Shown piece after piece: positions 42,641 to 50,590 of a DNA stretch of 64,000 nt. The position numbers and the translations under genes are program-made. Position 1 is the first letter of the stretch; the number at the start of each line of letters is the position of its first letter. The DNA lies in contig NZ_CP083646.1 of assembly GCF_020099275.1 (NCBI RefSeq), positions 2,418,001 through 2,482,000 of the forward strand. The letters are read 5' to 3'. A model generated the notes under the pieces. That model did not search any database and was not told where the DNA came from. It worked only from the letters and a program-made list of their open reading frames with translations. The DNA comes from Corynebacterium falsenii. GTDB lineage: Bacteria > Actinomycetota > Actinomycetes > Mycobacteriales > Mycobacteriaceae.

Positions 42641-45600
42641 CTACTGGCCTTCTCCCTGACGGGTCGTCTGCAGCTGCTGCACGGCCTTATCCAGCTCGTC
42701 CAGCGCTCGGCCGAAGTCCTCGTAGCTGCCGCTGTTGCGTGCCTGGTTGACCTTGTCCATGGCATCGCGCACGCGCTGCTCCGGAGTGGTATCTCCGGAC
42801 CCTGCGTTGGACTGGTTATTCGGCTTGGTCGAGGACTGATTACCGTCCTGCTGGCCCTTATTGTCGGTACCCGAGGAGTTGTCCTCCGGCTTCACCACGG
42901 ATCCATCGGCTTCCTTGATAGAGGTCGCCTGGGCGGCGTCAATACCAACCTGGCTCAGCGCCTCGGCGATCGTCGGGGCGTAGCCAACCTGACCGTTGAA
43001 GTACACCAGCACGCGCAGGAGCTTCGGGAATGCGGAGTCCTGCCCGCTGCGCTGGGAGTACACGGGCTCCACGTAGAGGATCTGCCCCTTGCCCACCGGC
43101 AGCGTCAGCAGGTTGCCGTTGGTCAGGCGGTTCGTGCCTTCCAGCAGGGTGCGTTCCCGTGCGATGGCGTCCGAGGACATCATCGTGTCCTGCGCCTGCG
43201 TCGGGCCCAGGGTCTGGGTTCCGGTCGGCAGCACGCGCACGTACATCTGGCCGTAGGTATTCGGGTCGGACGAGACCGTCATGTGCGCAGCCAAGTACTC
43301 GCGGTGCAGACCGCGGAACGGGGTGATGAGCTGGTACTCAGACTTGCCAGTGCGGGGGTTGGCGGCCACCACGTAGTACGGCGGCTGTGCCAGCTCCTGG
43401 CGATCCCGCGGAGCGGTCGGGTCGGAGGGCACCGACCAGAACGCATCGTTGGTGAAGAACACGCCGGGGTCAGACACGTGGTACTTCGCGATGAGCTCGC
43501 GCTGAACCTTGAACATATCCTCGGGGTACCGGAGGTGGTTCATGAGGTCCGGGCTGATGTCCGACTTCGGCTTCACCACGTCGGGGAATGCTCCCCGCCA
43601 GGCCTTGAGCACTGGGTCGCCCTCGTCGAAGGCGTACAGATCCACCGAGCCGTCATAGGAATCCACCACGGCCTTGACCGAGTTGCGGATGTAGCTCACG
43701 GAGTCGGTAACCAGTTGGTTCTGATTCACGCCACCGGGATTGATTGCATCCGCGGTGGTGTCGGTCAGCGTCGTGCGCTGAGAGTACGGCAGGTTATCCA
43801 ACGTGGTGTAGCCATCAACGATCCACTTCACTCGCCCGTCGATCACCACGGGGTATGTCTTTGAATCGGTGGTCAGCCACGGTGCCACCTTGTGCACGCG
43901 CTCACGGGGGTCGCGCTCGTACACGATCTTCGAACCTTCACCGATACGGTCGGTCAGCAACATCTTCATGGACTCGAACTGAGCCGAGTACATGACGCGG
44001 TTGAAGTAATTCGACACATCCACGCCACCGGTACCGGTGTAGCTGTAGTTCTCGGTGTCGGTGTCGTACTCCACCGGCTCGCCGGACTTGGTTCCCACGA
44101 TGGCGTAGTCGGAGTTCGGCTGGGTCGAAGACGCAATCACCGGACCGTAGTAGATGCGCGGCTGTTCGAGGTTGACCTTGAGGTCGCCGCCTTCGCTACC
44201 GGTCTTGAGCGTCTGCAGGTCGGCGACCGTGTACACGGGGTAGCCACCGCGGGCCGATCCCACGTCGCGGGCGACCTCATCCACCTTGCGGGCCGGAGCA
44301 GCAACGAAACCGTTGCCGTGGGTGTACACCGTGTGGCGGTTGATCCAGTCCTTCTGGTTGCCGTCAAGAGTATTCGGGTTGAGCTCACGGGCGGCGACCA
44401 CGAAGTCGCGCATCTGCCCGTCCACGTTGTACCTATCCACGGCCAGTTCCTTGGGGAAGCCGTAGAAGTTACGCAGTTGCTGTTGCTGGGTGAACGTGGG
44501 GCTCAGCACCTCGGGGTCGAGCAGCCGGATGTTGGAAAGCGTCGCGCCGTCGTCGGCCACAGACTTCTTCACCTCGGGGCTCTTCGGCTCGTCACCGGCG
44601 CCCCAATCGGGCTTGTACGTCACTTTGTCGTCGCCGATGCCGTAGGAATAGCGCGTTGCCTCGATGTTGCGCGCGATGTACTCGCGTTCCTTTTCCGCGC
44701 GGTTCGGGCTCACGCTGAACTGTTCCAGCGCCGCGGGCCATGCCAGGCCAATGGCCAGCGAGGAGCCGACCATGAGGGCCACAGCCAGCGCCGGGATGCG
44801 CAGGTCCTTGATGACCACGGTGACAAAGAACATCGCTGCCACGAAGATCGCGATAATCGTCAGCACGATCTTCGCCGGCAGCACCGCGTTGACGTCTGTG
44901 TAGCCAGCGCCCGTGAACGTGTCGTGGTTCTTGTTCATGAGACTGTAGCGGTCAAACCAGTAGTCCACGGCCTTGAGCAGCATCCACAGGCCGGCGATGA
45001 TAACCAGCTGTCGGCGCGCGCCATCCGTGATGGATGCCTTCTCCCCCACGCGCGGATTACCCGTGGTGATCGAGCCGAGCAGGTAGTGCCCCACGCCGTT
45101 GACCACGAATGCCACGATGAGCAGCACGCTGAAGGTGGACAGGATGAACTGCAGCATCGGCAGGTTGAACGCGTAGAAGCTCAGGTCCTTGTGGAACTGC
45201 GGGTCCTGCACGCCGAAGTTCGATCCGTTGAGGAACATCATCGCGGTGCGCCATGCGGATTGCGCGATGAGCCCGGAGATTGCGCCGACGAACACCGGGA
45301 TGCCGATGAGGAACGGGCGCAGGTTGCGGCGGATCAGTGGCCGGTATTCCACCAGCGGCGAGGACGATCCGATGGAGTCCAGCTCGTCCGGTCGGGCCCG
45401 GTAGGCCATGTAGGCGGCCAGCCAGGAGATCAGGGCCCCGACGAGTGCGAAGACGATGAACAAAACGATGCGCGTCACGATGACGTTGACGAACACCCCT
45501 TGATATTGCACACTGCGGAACCAGGCGAAGTCCGTATAGGTGCCCACGATCACGGGCACCAGGAAAAAGGCAGCGACAACGATGGCTGCTATGGTGCCGA

Positions 45601-45679
45601 GTATTTTGGAGCGCCGGCTGGGTCCGGGCCGGTTCTTCCTGGACGCGGAGCCAGAGGTAGGTGGCGTGGTCATACTCAA
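42641..45679 (-). CDS. UPF0182 family large membrane protein
   Basis: 1012 residues. After a short basic N-terminus, seven or more membrane helices lie in residues about 28-300 (for example IAAIVVAAFFLVPVIVGTY and LTIIAIFVAAMFFVTVVI). A long soluble region from about 310 to 900 follows, with conserved-looking segments NFYGFPKELAVDRY, RHTVYTHGNGFVAAPA and NLPYSQRT. The last 90 residues are low complexity (Gln, Asn, Ser, Gly) and end in a predicted helical segment. The family is widespread in actinobacteria (Rv3193c) and its function is unknown. It is divergent from the PPA1309 gene and convergent with nothing nearby; the tRNA gene lies 127 nt downstream on the same strand. Confidence 0.92.
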   Translation of the reverse strand: MSMTTPPTSGSASRKNRPGPSRRSKILGTIAAIVVAAFFLVPVIVGTYTDFAWFRSVQYQGVFVNVIVTRIVLFIVFALVGALISWLAAYMAYRARPDELDSIGSSSPLVEYRPLIRRNLRPFLIGIPVFVGAISGLIAQSAWRTAMMFLNGSNFGVQDPQFHKDLSFYAFNLPMLQFILSTFSVLLIVAFVVNGVGHYLLGSITTGNPRVGEKASITDGARRQLVIIAGLWMLLKAVDYWFDRYSLMNKNHDTFTGAGYTDVNAVLPAKIVLTIIAIFVAAMFFVTVVIKDLRIPALAVALMVGSSLAIGLAWPAALEQFSVSPNRAEKEREYIARNIEATRYSYGIGDDKVTYKPDWGAGDEPKSPEVKKSVADDGATLSNIRLLDPEVLSPTFTQQQQLRNFYGFPKELAVDRYNVDGQMRDFVVAARELNPNTLDGNQKDWINRHTVYTHGNGFVAAPARKVDEVARDVGSARGGYPVYTVADLQTLKTGSEGGDLKVNLEQPRIYYGPVIASSTQPNSDYAIVGTKSGEPVEYDTDTENYSYTGTGGVDVSNYFNRVMYSAQFESMKMLLTDRIGEGSKIVYERDPRERVHKVAPWLTTDSKTYPVVIDGRVKWIVDGYTTLDNLPYSQRTTLTDTTADAINPGGVNQNQLVTDSVSYIRNSVKAVVDSYDGSVDLYAFDEGDPVLKAWRGAFPDVVKPKSDISPDLMNHLRYPEDMFKVQRELIAKYHVSDPGVFFTNDAFWSVPSDPTAPRDRQELAQPPYYVVAANPRTGKSEYQLITPFRGLHREYLAAHMTVSSDPNTYGQMYVRVLPTGTQTLGPTQAQDTMMSSDAIARERTLLEGTNRLTNGNLLTLPVGKGQILYVEPVYSQRSGQDSAFPKLLRVLVYFNGQVGYAPTIAEALSQVGIDAAQATSIKEADGSVVKPEDNSSGTDNKGQQDGNQSSTKPNNQSNAGSGDTTPEQRVRDAMDKVNQARNSGSYEDFGRALDELDKAVQQLQTTRQGEGQ

Positions 45680-45803
45680 AGCTTGTGTCTCTCCTCCGAG
45701 GCGGTGATTTCCTCCAGAATACGTACAATTTCGTTCGAGGCATAACCCAGCTTGGGTCCCCAGTTTTTGCCCGCATCCACAGCGTTCACACAGGAGCTTT
45801 CGT

Positions 45804-46352
45804 ATGAATCAGTCCGCCAATCAGTCCGTTGATGTTCACGATGTTCGGGTACTCAACGCCGCCCTTCGCGAGGCGGTGGATTTCGTGCACGCGGAGGGGT
45901 GGGATAACCCTGCCACCTTGTTTGGTCTGGTTCCCCATGAGCTTGTTGCGGATGTTGTTGTTGATTCCGACGCCCCAACGAACCCCCTTGCCCTCGTGGT
46001 CCAAGAGGACTTGCCGGATGACCTTCCCCCGGGATCCGAGGAGCTCGGCAGCTACGTGGCCACGATCCGCTGGCCGGAACCAGTCGTCGGGGCCATCCTG
46101 GCTCAAGAGATTGTGTTCGTGAACTCCGCTCCCGGCGCGGATCAGGAGCCGCGGCAGGCCCGCCTGTTCTCCGGGGTGCTTGCGGGTGAGGATGGCTCGG
46201 GTGCCGAGCGCACGCTCATTCAGCTGCGCCCCACAGAGCAAGACCTGGAGGATGACCCGTTCGCCCAGGACAAGATCGAACTGCTGGGCGGCGAGGACAT
46301 CGCACCCGGTGTGGTAGCAACGCTGCGCGCCACGTTCGAGGACGACCGCTAG
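45804..46352 (+). CDS. PPA1309-family protein
   Basis: 182 residues, acidic, with AGGAG 7 nt before the ATG. It has the layout of the PPA1309 family (conserved in actinobacteria, unknown role): ALREAVDFVHAEGWDNPATLFGLVP at the start and a mid-segment VATIRWPEPVVGAILAQEIVF, closing GVVATLRATFEDDR. No membrane segment or known active site is seen. Its 3' end overlaps the PDZ/Lon-like gene by 4 nt (convergent). The order UPF0182 / PPA1309 / Rv3194c-like is kept in mycobacteria. Confidence 0.85.
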   Translation: MNQSANQSVDVHDVRVLNAALREAVDFVHAEGWDNPATLFGLVPHELVADVVVDSDAPTNPLALVVQEDLPDDLPPGSEELGSYVATIRWPEPVVGAILAQEIVFVNSAPGADQEPRQARLFSGVLAGEDGSGAERTLIQLRPTEQDLEDDPFAQDKIELLGGEDIAPGVVATLRATFEDDR

Positions 46353-47446
46353 CCAGCCTGGCAGGTGGAGGCGTTGCCGCCGCTGTTGTAGGTCTTGAGA
46401 TCGTTGATCGCGTCGCTGAGGCTATCGACCTTGAGCAAGGTGATGCCGTCGACGTCGCCGGTGACGGCCTCCTTGCAGTTTTGATCCGGCACGAGGAAGA
46501 CGGTGGCTCCGGCGTCCTTGGCCGCGGCGATCTTGTGGGTGATGCCACCAATGGGGCCGACCTTGCCTTCGGCGTCGATAGTTCCGGTGCCTGCCACGAA
46601 CTTGCCGTCCGTGAGGTTGTCCGGGGAGAGCTTGTCGACGACCGCCATGGAGAACATGAGTCCTGCGGACGGGCCACCGATGTCGGTGAGGTTGTATTTC
46701 ACTTTGAGGTCGCCGGAGGGTTGCGCCACGGAGGTGACGCCGAGGAAGGCCACGGGTCCCTTGGTGTGCGGTGGGAGCAGCTTCTTGGGGGTTTCCGCCA
46801 GCTTGACGGTGAAGGTCTTCTCCCGGGATTGCCGCAGGACGGTGACGGTGATGTCCTCCCCCGGCTTGTGTTCCTGGACGAGCTTGGCCAGATCATCGGG
46901 CAGCGTGACCTTCTGGTCATCGATCTTGGTGATGATGTCGTTGACCTTGATGACGTCGGCGGCGGGCGAACCCTCGCGGACGTTGACCACCATCGTTTCG
47001 AGGGGGCACTTGAGGTAGTTCATCGCGGAGATCGTCGCGTTGGACTCGGACGCGGCGAAGGCGGCGGCGTTCTGCTCCCGCACCTCTTCCTGGCTCTTAC
47101 CGCTGGGCAGGACCTGTTCGATGGGCACGAGGGTGTCGTCGGTGGTGAGCCAGCGGGACATGGCCTGGGCGAACGTCATGTTGGTGCGCACGGACACGGT
47201 GGTCATGTTGAGGTGGCCCGTCGTCTTATCCGGCTCTTCGCCTTCGATCTGCACCACGGGGCGACCATCGACATCGCCGAGGGTGTTGAACGTCGGCCCC
47301 TTCCCCTCCGCCGCGTAGGGAACAGTCAGGTCAATATCCGTTCCGGGGATCCGCGGCATGCCCAGCAGGGAGACGAGGGCGATGACGGGAACCGCTCCGA
47401 TAACGATGGTGCGATTGCGACGATTCCAAAAACTCACCTGAGCCAC
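46349..47446 (-). CDS. PDZ-containing membrane-anchored Lon-like protease (YlbL type)
   Basis: 365 residues from GTG 47444-47446 (AGAAGG just upstream; GTG 47437 is an in-frame alternative). One N-terminal membrane helix (about 10-30) anchors an outside part. A degenerate PDZ domain lies about residues 140-215 (VNVREGSPAADVIKVNDIITKID). A Lon-type proteolytic domain follows, with catalytic Ser in GGPSAGLMFSMAVVDKL near residue 265 and Lys in GIT-HKIAAAKDAGA near 310. B. subtilis YlbL is a relative. Rv3194c has the same place. Its substrate is unknown. Confidence 0.88.
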   Translation of the reverse strand: MAQVSFWNRRNRTIVIGAVPVIALVSLLGMPRIPGTDIDLTVPYAAEGKGPTFNTLGDVDGRPVVQIEGEEPDKTTGHLNMTTVSVRTNMTFAQAMSRWLTTDDTLVPIEQVLPSGKSQEEVREQNAAAFAASESNATISAMNYLKCPLETMVVNVREGSPAADVIKVNDIITKIDDQKVTLPDDLAKLVQEHKPGEDITVTVLRQSREKTFTVKLAETPKKLLPPHTKGPVAFLGVTSVAQPSGDLKVKYNLTDIGGPSAGLMFSMAVVDKLSPDNLTDGKFVAGTGTIDAEGKVGPIGGITHKIAAAKDAGATVFLVPDQNCKEAVTGDVDGITLLKVDSLSDAINDLKTYNSGGNASTCQAG

Positions 47447-47590
47447 ATTACCTTCTGACCTTCCAGTTCCTATAGCGAAACCATGAAAGGCCACACGCGC
47501 CAACGGGCGGCGCGCACCCAGCCCCGGCGTGTTCGCTATCAGCACACGACTTTCCTGATCGCGGGGGTGAGATCGGCGCACACACCTAGG

Positions 47591-47596
47591 TACGGT
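47591..47596 (+). promoter_or_regulatory. -10 box of leaderless zincin gene
   Basis: TACGGT, 6 nt before ATG 47603. Confidence 0.35.
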
Positions 47597-47602
47597 GGTG
47601 GC

Positions 47603-49066
47603 ATGAGTAAATTCGGCTTTGGCTCCAACCCCTCGGATGACGATTCCGACGACGATCGTCGCCGCGACCAGAATAACCCCTTCGGATTCTTCTTCGGCCC
47701 CGGCGGACAGGGCGGATCCGGTGGCATGGGTGGCTTCGGCGGCATGGGCGGCGGCAACCTGGGAGACATCCTCAACCAGTTCGGCGCCATGATCAGCGGC
47801 TTCGGCTCGGACATGAACAGCCCGGACGCCAAGGGGCCTGTGAACTACTCCATGGCCGAGCGCATCGCCCGGCAGCACGTCCAGAACGCTGCTCAGCCCA
47901 AGTCCCACGACTCGCAGGCGGTCGCCGAATCCGTCCGACTCGCGGAACTGTGGCTGGACGAGGCCACGACCCTGCCCGCCGGCGCCACGAGCTCGGTGGC
48001 TTTCGGCCCCTCGCAGTGGATCGACGAGACGATGGACACGTGGAAGCGCGTGGTGACCCCACTCGCGGACAAGTTGGGCGACGCCGCCCTGAGCGGCATG
48101 CCCGAAGAAATCCGTTCCCAGCTCGGCCCGCTCGCCGGGATGGCCAAGCAGATCAACGCCGTGAACTTCAGCATGCAGTTGGGAGCCACCCTCGGTGAGC
48201 TCGCGAAGTCGGTCGTCATCTCCACGCAGTGGGGTGTTCCGCTGGCCAGCGGCAACACCGCCGCCGTGGCCACGGGTCACCTCGATGACATGGCGAAGAA
48301 GCTGGGCTGTGAAAAGCGCGAGGCGCTGATCTACCTGTGCGCCCGCGAAGCCGCGCACCATCGCCTGTTCCAGCACGTCCCGTGGCTGGTGGAGCGCCTC
48401 ATTCTCGACGTCGAAGAGTTTGCGGTGGGCCTCACGTTGGACGATTCCGGGCTGCAGGAGGCCCTCGGCCAGTTGAACCCGGAGGCAATGAACGATCCCG
48501 CCAAGATGCAGGAGATCATGGCCGGCCTGCAGAACGAGGACTTGAAGCCCAAGGTTGTCTCCTCCAACGCGCACGCCCGCGAGCGCTTGGAAACCAGCCT
48601 GTCCCTCGTTGAGGGTTGGGTGGACTACGTGGTCGGCTCCGCCCTGGATTCCCGCATCCCGGAGGCCGCGATGATCAACGCGGCGTGGTCATCGTTCCGT
48701 AACAACGGCAGCCCCGCCATGGATGCGCTGACCGATGCCGTGGGCATCAGCTTCACCGCGCCCAAGGCCGATGAGGCCGCGGACCTGTGGCGCAAGCTCA
48801 ACGATGCGGTGGGCCTCGACAAGCGCGACGCAGTGTGGGATCACCCGGACTTCCTGCCCGTGGCAGAGGACCTGGATAATCCGGCAGCGTTCATCGGTCA
48901 CATCGCCTTCGATGAGGACGAGATGAAGGATTTCAACCCCATCAGCGAGATCGAAAAGCTCGAGCGGGAGCTCAACAATAAGAACGACGAGTCTGACAAG
49001 GACGAAAAGGACGAAAAGGACGATGGCGACGATGGGGACGGCAAGAAAGACGGCCCCACCGCCTAA
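47603..49066 (+). CDS. Zinc-dependent metalloprotease-like protein (DUF2342/zincin_2)
   Basis: 487 residues from ATG 47603; an upstream in-frame reading exists but has no signal. Residues 1-65 are Asp, Gly and Phe rich (FGFFFGPGGQGG). The core is mainly helical with the family site REAAHHRLFQHVPWL near residue 252, where the HExxH of true zincins is replaced by EAAHHRL. The C-terminal 40 residues are a charged Lys/Asp/Glu tail (DKDEKDEKDDGDDGDG). The family was first annotated as coenzyme F420-associated. It matches Rv3195. Peptidase activity is not proven. Confidence 0.88.
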   Translation: MSKFGFGSNPSDDDSDDDRRRDQNNPFGFFFGPGGQGGSGGMGGFGGMGGGNLGDILNQFGAMISGFGSDMNSPDAKGPVNYSMAERIARQHVQNAAQPKSHDSQAVAESVRLAELWLDEATTLPAGATSSVAFGPSQWIDETMDTWKRVVTPLADKLGDAALSGMPEEIRSQLGPLAGMAKQINAVNFSMQLGATLGELAKSVVISTQWGVPLASGNTAAVATGHLDDMAKKLGCEKREALIYLCAREAAHHRLFQHVPWLVERLILDVEEFAVGLTLDDSGLQEALGQLNPEAMNDPAKMQEIMAGLQNEDLKPKVVSSNAHARERLETSLSLVEGWVDYVVGSALDSRIPEAAMINAAWSSFRNNGSPAMDALTDAVGISFTAPKADEAADLWRKLNDAVGLDKRDAVWDHPDFLPVAEDLDNPAAFIGHIAFDEDEMKDFNPISEIEKLERELNNKNDESDKDEKDEKDDGDDGDGKKDGPTA

Positions 49067-49645
49067 CTAGTTCCCGCGATCAAACCCCCACCGCCGGTAG
49101 GCTTCCAGGTAGCCCTGGGCCCGCTGGAGGTCGGGGGCTTTCGCTTCCCAGCTGCGGAACTCCTTGCCGTGATCCGGAATGAACGTGTGCACCAGCTCGT
49201 GGATCAGCACCGAGTCGAGCACATACTCCGGTACCAGCTGTAGCCGGTGCGACACCCGAATCTTCGAGGTGGACGGCGTGCAGCTGGCCCAGCGTGTGGT
49301 CATGTTCGTCACCCACACGACCTCCCCCACCGTCGCCTTCGATTGCAGATACCGGCGGTTGAGGAACTCCGCCCGTTTCCGCAGATCCTCATTGTCCCCA
49401 GCCGCGGCACCCCAGGCCTTGCCGTTGCGCTTTCGCAGCCGCTCGATCATGTCCACGGCAAGTTCCGCGAGGTGATCCTGCGACATCGCTTTCGGGGCGA
49501 GCACCACGTAGGTCTCGCCCTCCTGTCGCACGCTCACGGTCTTCTTCCGGCGTGCTGACAACCTCACGTCGAGGTCGACCTGCTCCCCGAGGCGGCGTGA
49601 CACCTGCGAGGCCAACTTGTCAAGGTTCATCATGTCACCGCTCAT
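49067..49645 (-). CDS. YgjP/WLM-type zinc metallopeptidase (M48-related)
   Basis: 192 residues. The zinc-binding motif HELVHTFIPDHGKEF near residue 150 gives HExxH plus a downstream Glu, as in the YgjP/DUF45 group. Before it come RRKKTVSVRQEGETYVVLAPKAM and a segment with WASCTPSTSKIRVSHRLQLVPEYVLDSVLIHE, also typical. Its role is unknown; some relatives associate with DNA repair nucleases. The stop is immediately next to the stop of the convergent zincin gene (49066/49067). Confidence 0.88.
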   Translation of the reverse strand: MSGDMMNLDKLASQVSRRLGEQVDLDVRLSARRKKTVSVRQEGETYVVLAPKAMSQDHLAELAVDMIERLRKRNGKAWGAAAGDNEDLRKRAEFLNRRYLQSKATVGEVVWVTNMTTRWASCTPSTSKIRVSHRLQLVPEYVLDSVLIHELVHTFIPDHGKEFRSWEAKAPDLQRAQGYLEAYRRWGFDRGN

Positions 49646-49753
49646 GCTACTTGCTTGACCTGCGCCTCCGCTAGATCATCGCTAAGCTGGCAGCCACACA
49701 GAACATTCACGCAACGTGGGGGCGTTGCGAACCAGTTCGAGGGGGAACGTCTC

Positions 49754-50590
49754 ATGATCTATCTGCCAGCGCACACGGCTGTCATGGCCCGGCCCGGCGT
49801 GGGCATCCAATTCGGGGTTCTCCCCGCGCACGCCCGCATCCTTCCGCTGCCGCCGAAGGTCAACACGGGCATCGTCATGGCGCTATTTCACCAGGCTCGC
49901 AGCCCCATGGAGCAGGACACGCTGGTCACCCGACTGGTGGGGTGTGGGTTGGGGCGGACGGTGGCGTCGGACATGGTGGAAGAACTCGTGCGGGCGGGGA
50001 TCCTGCGAGCCGCCTACACCGGCTCCGCCGAGGTCAACCTGCTCAGCACCGGCGTGGCCGAGGAGCTGCTGCGGGCCGAGCTCACTCGCCGGCACATTCC
50101 CAGCCGCACGATCACCAGCGCGCGCGACGCCCACCGCAGGCTCGCCGTGCTCCCCGGAATGGTCTTCCCACCTGCGAATATTCAACAGGGTCTCATGGAG
50201 CGGCAAGCCGTGCATTACCCCACCGGCGTGGTCGATGGAATGCTCGTGTGCGGCCCGCTCATCGTCCCCGGGCACACCCCATGCCTGGCGTGCGTCGATC
50301 ACGGGTACTACCTCACCGACGATGGTTGGCGTGGCATCAGGATGCAGGCGGCCGCCCGCCCGCTCGCCGAGGACATGCCGCTGGTTCGCGCGTTGGGCGT
50401 GGTCACGGCGGGGCTCGTCGCCGAGCACCTGCTGCCGTGGTGGAATTCCGGCCCTCGGTTCGACGCCATACCGGGCATCCTCGCCGAGCGGCGCGTCATG
50501 GACCTTTCGGGCGGCGTAGTGCACCGGCACAAGGCGGTGGCGGATTCACGGTGCTACTCCTGCCACAGCGTGCGCGTTCTCTACGCGTAG
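49754..50590 (+). CDS. Orphan E1/ocin-ThiF-like protein with Cys4 site
   Basis: 278 residues from ATG 49754. The N half (about 1-110) resembles the leader-binding/winged-helix part of azole-peptide (TOMM) cyclodehydratase partners; a ThiF-like half follows, with LVCGPLIVPGHTPCLACVDHGYYLTDDGWRG near residue 155 and a closing CYSCHSVRVLYA. The CxxC pairs (CLAC and CYSC) are the zinc site of E1-like enzymes. The nucleotide-binding GxGxxG of active E1 proteins is not seen, so activity is uncertain. No cyclodehydratase, dehydrogenase or precursor peptide gene is adjacent. It has the position of Rv3196 and overlaps uvrD2 by 10 nt (convergent). Confidence 0.75.
   Translation: MIYLPAHTAVMARPGVGIQFGVLPAHARILPLPPKVNTGIVMALFHQARSPMEQDTLVTRLVGCGLGRTVASDMVEELVRAGILRAAYTGSAEVNLLSTGVAEELLRAELTRRHIPSRTITSARDAHRRLAVLPGMVFPPANIQQGLMERQAVHYPTGVVDGMLVCGPLIVPGHTPCLACVDHGYYLTDDGWRGIRMQAAARPLAEDMPLVRALGVVTAGLVAEHLLPWWNSGPRFDAIPGILAERRVMDLSGGVVHRHKAVADSRCYSCHSVRVLYA

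Noticed and set aside
47447..48574. N-terminal extension of the PDZ/Lon-like protein to 741 residues
   Set aside because: The extra part is antisense to the zincin gene. The true start GTG near 47446 has a ribosome site and gives a normal membrane anchor.
49754..50590. A complete azole-peptide (TOMM) biosynthesis cluster
   Set aside because: Only the E1-like protein is present; the flanking genes are housekeeping genes in conserved order.
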